DNA from: VAXT01 sp963774625
GTDB taxonomy: Bacteria; Actinomycetota; Thermoleophilia; Gaiellales; Gaiellaceae
Length of the DNA stretch: 64,000 nucleotides
Direction of reading: 5' to 3'
Assembly (NCBI GenBank): GCA_963774625.1
Contig: CAVZFQ010000001.1
Location: forward strand, 1 to 64,000
Positions 62,480-64,000 of the stretch are shown here, piece by piece. The position numbers and the translations under genes were made by a program. Positions within the stretch are counted from its first letter, which is position 1, and every line of letters starts with the position of its first letter. The notes beneath the pieces were generated by a model. That model did no database searches. It had not been told where the DNA came from and saw nothing but the letters and a program-made list of their open reading frames with translations.

Positions 62480-63751
62480 CTAGTGCTCCGTCGCGGCCAG
62501 TGGCTCCGCGCCCGGGGTTATCTGTTCGTCGATACCGCGGGCGAGGGCAAACCCGACCAGAGCGGCCATAGCGGCGAACACCGCGGCGCCTGCCCACACC
62601 CACCGAGCCCCGTACGCGTCCGTCAAGGGGCCTGCGAACAGCATGCCGAGCAGGAAGACCGCGTAGTTGGAGCTCATCAGGACGGTGAAGACCCGGCCAC
62701 GGAGACGGTCGGGCGCGCCACGCTGCACGAAGACGGCGTTGCAGACGAGCGCGATGCCATTCCCCGCGCCTGAGATGGCCACGGCGGGTGCCGCCACCCA
62801 GACGTTCGGCGACACCGCGGCCGCGGCGATGCCGATCGCCATCAGCGAGAGCCCGAACCCGTACACGCTGGCGGCGCCGCGGCGCTCGACCCAGGTGCCC
62901 GCCGAGAGGCTCCCGAGCACGACCCCCAGACCGGCGCTGCCGATCAGCAGGCCGAATCCGAAGTCGCCTGCATCGAACGACACCTTGGCGAGCTTGACCT
63001 CGGCCACGTTGACCCCGGCATTGGCGAGCATGCCTACGTTCCAGGCCAGGAGGACGGTCAGCAGCGCGCGCGAGCCGCCGATCAAGGCGAAGCCCTCACG
63101 GAGATCGCGCCAGTGGCCCGCAGTGGTCGAACGCGCCGCCTGGAGGAGTGCGCTCGGGATCCGCACGAGCAGGGCTGCCGAGAAGAGGAACGTGATCGCA
63201 TTGATCCAGTACGCGGCGTCGGGGCCCGAGGCGGCAACGAGGATGCCGCCGATCAAGGGGCCGATGATCGTCGTCATCGCCTCGATCGATTGCACGAGGG
63301 CGTTGGCGCTCGGCAACTCGCTGTCCGTGACGAGGTTCGGCAGCCCTGCGTACACCGCGGGCCGGAAGAAGCCGGTGGCAAAGCCCGCAACTCCCGCCAG
63401 GGCGACGATCATCGTCGGGCTGTTCGCGAATGGCAGCGCCAGGAAGACAACGCACCGCACGAGATCCGACGCCACCATCAAGCGGCGGCGCGAGAACCGA
63501 TCGACGAGCGGGCCGGCGAGCACCCCGATGGCGATGACGGGCAGGAAGTCCGCGATCAGGAGGGCGGCCACCCACTTGCCGGACTCGGTGCGATCCCAGA
63601 CGTCGACGGTGAGCGCGACGAACGCGAGCCAGGTCCCGACACCGGAGCCGAAGTTGGCCAGCGCGAGGAAACGGAAGCTCGGCACGCGCGCCAGGAGCGC
63701 CAGTTGCCGTCCAACCAGTCGGTGGGCGATTCCCGAGACCACTCGGAGCAC
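62480..63751 (-). CDS. MFS transporter (MFS_3/enterobactin-exporter-like)
   Basis: 423 residues with 12 membrane segments. FRFLALANFGSGVGTWLAFV at the first helix, GPLVDRFSRRRLMVASDLVR (the loop 2-3 signature with a run of Arg) and GFATGFFRPAVYAGLPNLVT are typical of the MFS_3 group that includes EntS and macrolide exporters. It is predicted to export a small molecule; the substrate is unknown. It begins 81 bases from the divergent radical SAM gene and abuts MeaB. Confidence 0.85.
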   Translation of the reverse strand: MLRVVSGIAHRLVGRQLALLARVPSFRFLALANFGSGVGTWLAFVALTVDVWDRTESGKWVAALLIADFLPVIAIGVLAGPLVDRFSRRRLMVASDLVRCVVFLALPFANSPTMIVALAGVAGFATGFFRPAVYAGLPNLVTDSELPSANALVQSIEAMTTIIGPLIGGILVAASGPDAAYWINAITFLFSAALLVRIPSALLQAARSTTAGHWRDLREGFALIGGSRALLTVLLAWNVGMLANAGVNVAEVKLAKVSFDAGDFGFGLLIGSAGLGVVLGSLSAGTWVERRGAASVYGFGLSLMAIGIAAAAVSPNVWVAAPAVAISGAGNGIALVCNAVFVQRGAPDRLRGRVFTVLMSSNYAVFLLGMLFAGPLTDAYGARWVWAGAAVFAAMAALVGFALARGIDEQITPGAEPLAATEH

Positions 63752-63832
63752 TGGCGGCGGAGGTTAATCCACGTCGAAAGCGAAGGCGATTTCGGTAGGA
63801 AATTGACTTCGCCGCGTTACACTCGACAGGAC

Positions 63833-64000
63833 ATGTCCGTTCCCGCCCGGCCGGCCGCAGCCGGGTCGCGCTTTCGGGCCCTGCTCGTCCACGCCAATCC
63901 CTTTCAGAGGGTGACGCCGGTCCCGGCCTACGGACTGGAGCGTTTGCAAACCGCTGCGCAGAGCACGGGCGCGGAGGTCGAGATCCTCGACCCCTATCTC
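63833..64000 (+). CDS. B12-binding radical SAM protein, N-terminal part
   Basis: The gene runs off the window. The visible 56 residues begin MSVPARPAAAGSRFRALLVH and continue ANPFQRVTPVPAYGLERLQT, with an N-terminal Rossmann-like strand and the P-x-x-x-x-GLERL block. That is the start of the cobalamin-binding domain found in front of radical SAM domains (KedN5/BchE-like class B). The [4Fe-4S] CxxxCxxC motif would lie beyond 64000, so the class is inferred from this block only. Confidence 0.65.
   Translation, partial: MSVPARPAAAGSRFRALLVHANPFQRVTPVPAYGLERLQTAAQSTGAEVEILDPYL

Noticed and set aside
63800..63832. Sigma-70-like promoter TTGACT...TACACT before the radical SAM gene
   Set aside because: The two boxes are only nine bases apart, and no -10-like box lies at 16-18 bases.
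1..64000. CRISPR arrays, insertion sequences, prophage genes or rRNA
   Set aside because: No regularly spaced repeats, transposase or integrase motifs, phage structural genes or rRNA sequence were found on reading both strands.

Overview
The window is GC-rich DNA with densely packed, often overlapping genes and frequent GTG/TTG starts. Its gene content (methylcrotonyl/acyl-CoA carboxylase pair, MeaB, class III cyclase-ATPase-TPR regulator, MMPL exporters, MAS-like type I polyketide synthase, CPA2 antiporter with USP domains, B12-radical-SAM protein) suits a soil actinobacterium, perhaps a deep-branching one such as Thermoleophilia. That placement is inference; there is no rRNA or complete tRNA gene to anchor it. 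At least 14 apparent single-base frame shifts break otherwise intact conserved proteins, so residual assembly indels are likely. Broken genes are reported over their full reconstructed span.

Layout. 0-7.6 kb is an accessory-looking zone: the end of a K+/H+ antiporter, a MarR regulator, a frameshifted cupredoxin-like protein, an orphan DHp (histidine-kinase-like) membrane protein, small unknown proteins, an MMPL remnant, a secreted repeat protein and a lipoprotein. 7.74-13.32 kb is bounded by two perfect 43-bp direct repeats, each the 3' half of a tRNA-Trp gene. It carries an HD-domain protein, a drug exporter, an ArsO/CzcO-like flavoprotein and a multicopper oxidase with inserted heavy-metal-binding domains, and looks like a small integrated metal/oxidative-stress island. 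13.3-19.4 kb has a lipase, a TPR/Ig-like membrane protein, and a coupled response regulator-histidine kinase-secreted barrel operon.

19.5-42.8 kb is the most interesting part: a CPA2 antiporter, an MMPL/RND exporter, then a five-gene minus-strand operon (di-haem cytochrome c, cNMP-patatin, epimerase, FAD-linked oxidase, SnoaL-like protein). Facing it are a membrane alpha/beta hydrolase, a nitroreductase-like protein, an Sfp-type phosphopantetheinyl transferase, a KS-AT-DH-ER-KR-ACP polyketide synthase, a PlsC-type acyltransferase (possibly fused to the synthase) and an NDH-2-like flavoprotein with a cNMP domain. Together these resemble a locus for a highly reduced polyketide lipid: activation, chain building, acyl transfer, redox tailoring and export.

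42.8-64 kb is mainly catabolic: both subunits of a methylcrotonyl-CoA-type carboxylase, an enoyl-CoA hydratase and an acyl-CoA dehydrogenase (leucine or branched-acyl breakdown), a DAO/DapA-family pair, leucyl aminopeptidase, a metallo-beta-lactamase/rhodanese persulfide enzyme, a large cyclase-ATPase-TPR regulator, threonine ammonia-lyase, MeaB and two MFS exporters. It ends in the start of a B12-binding radical SAM protein. I found no transposase, integrase, CRISPR array or rRNA.
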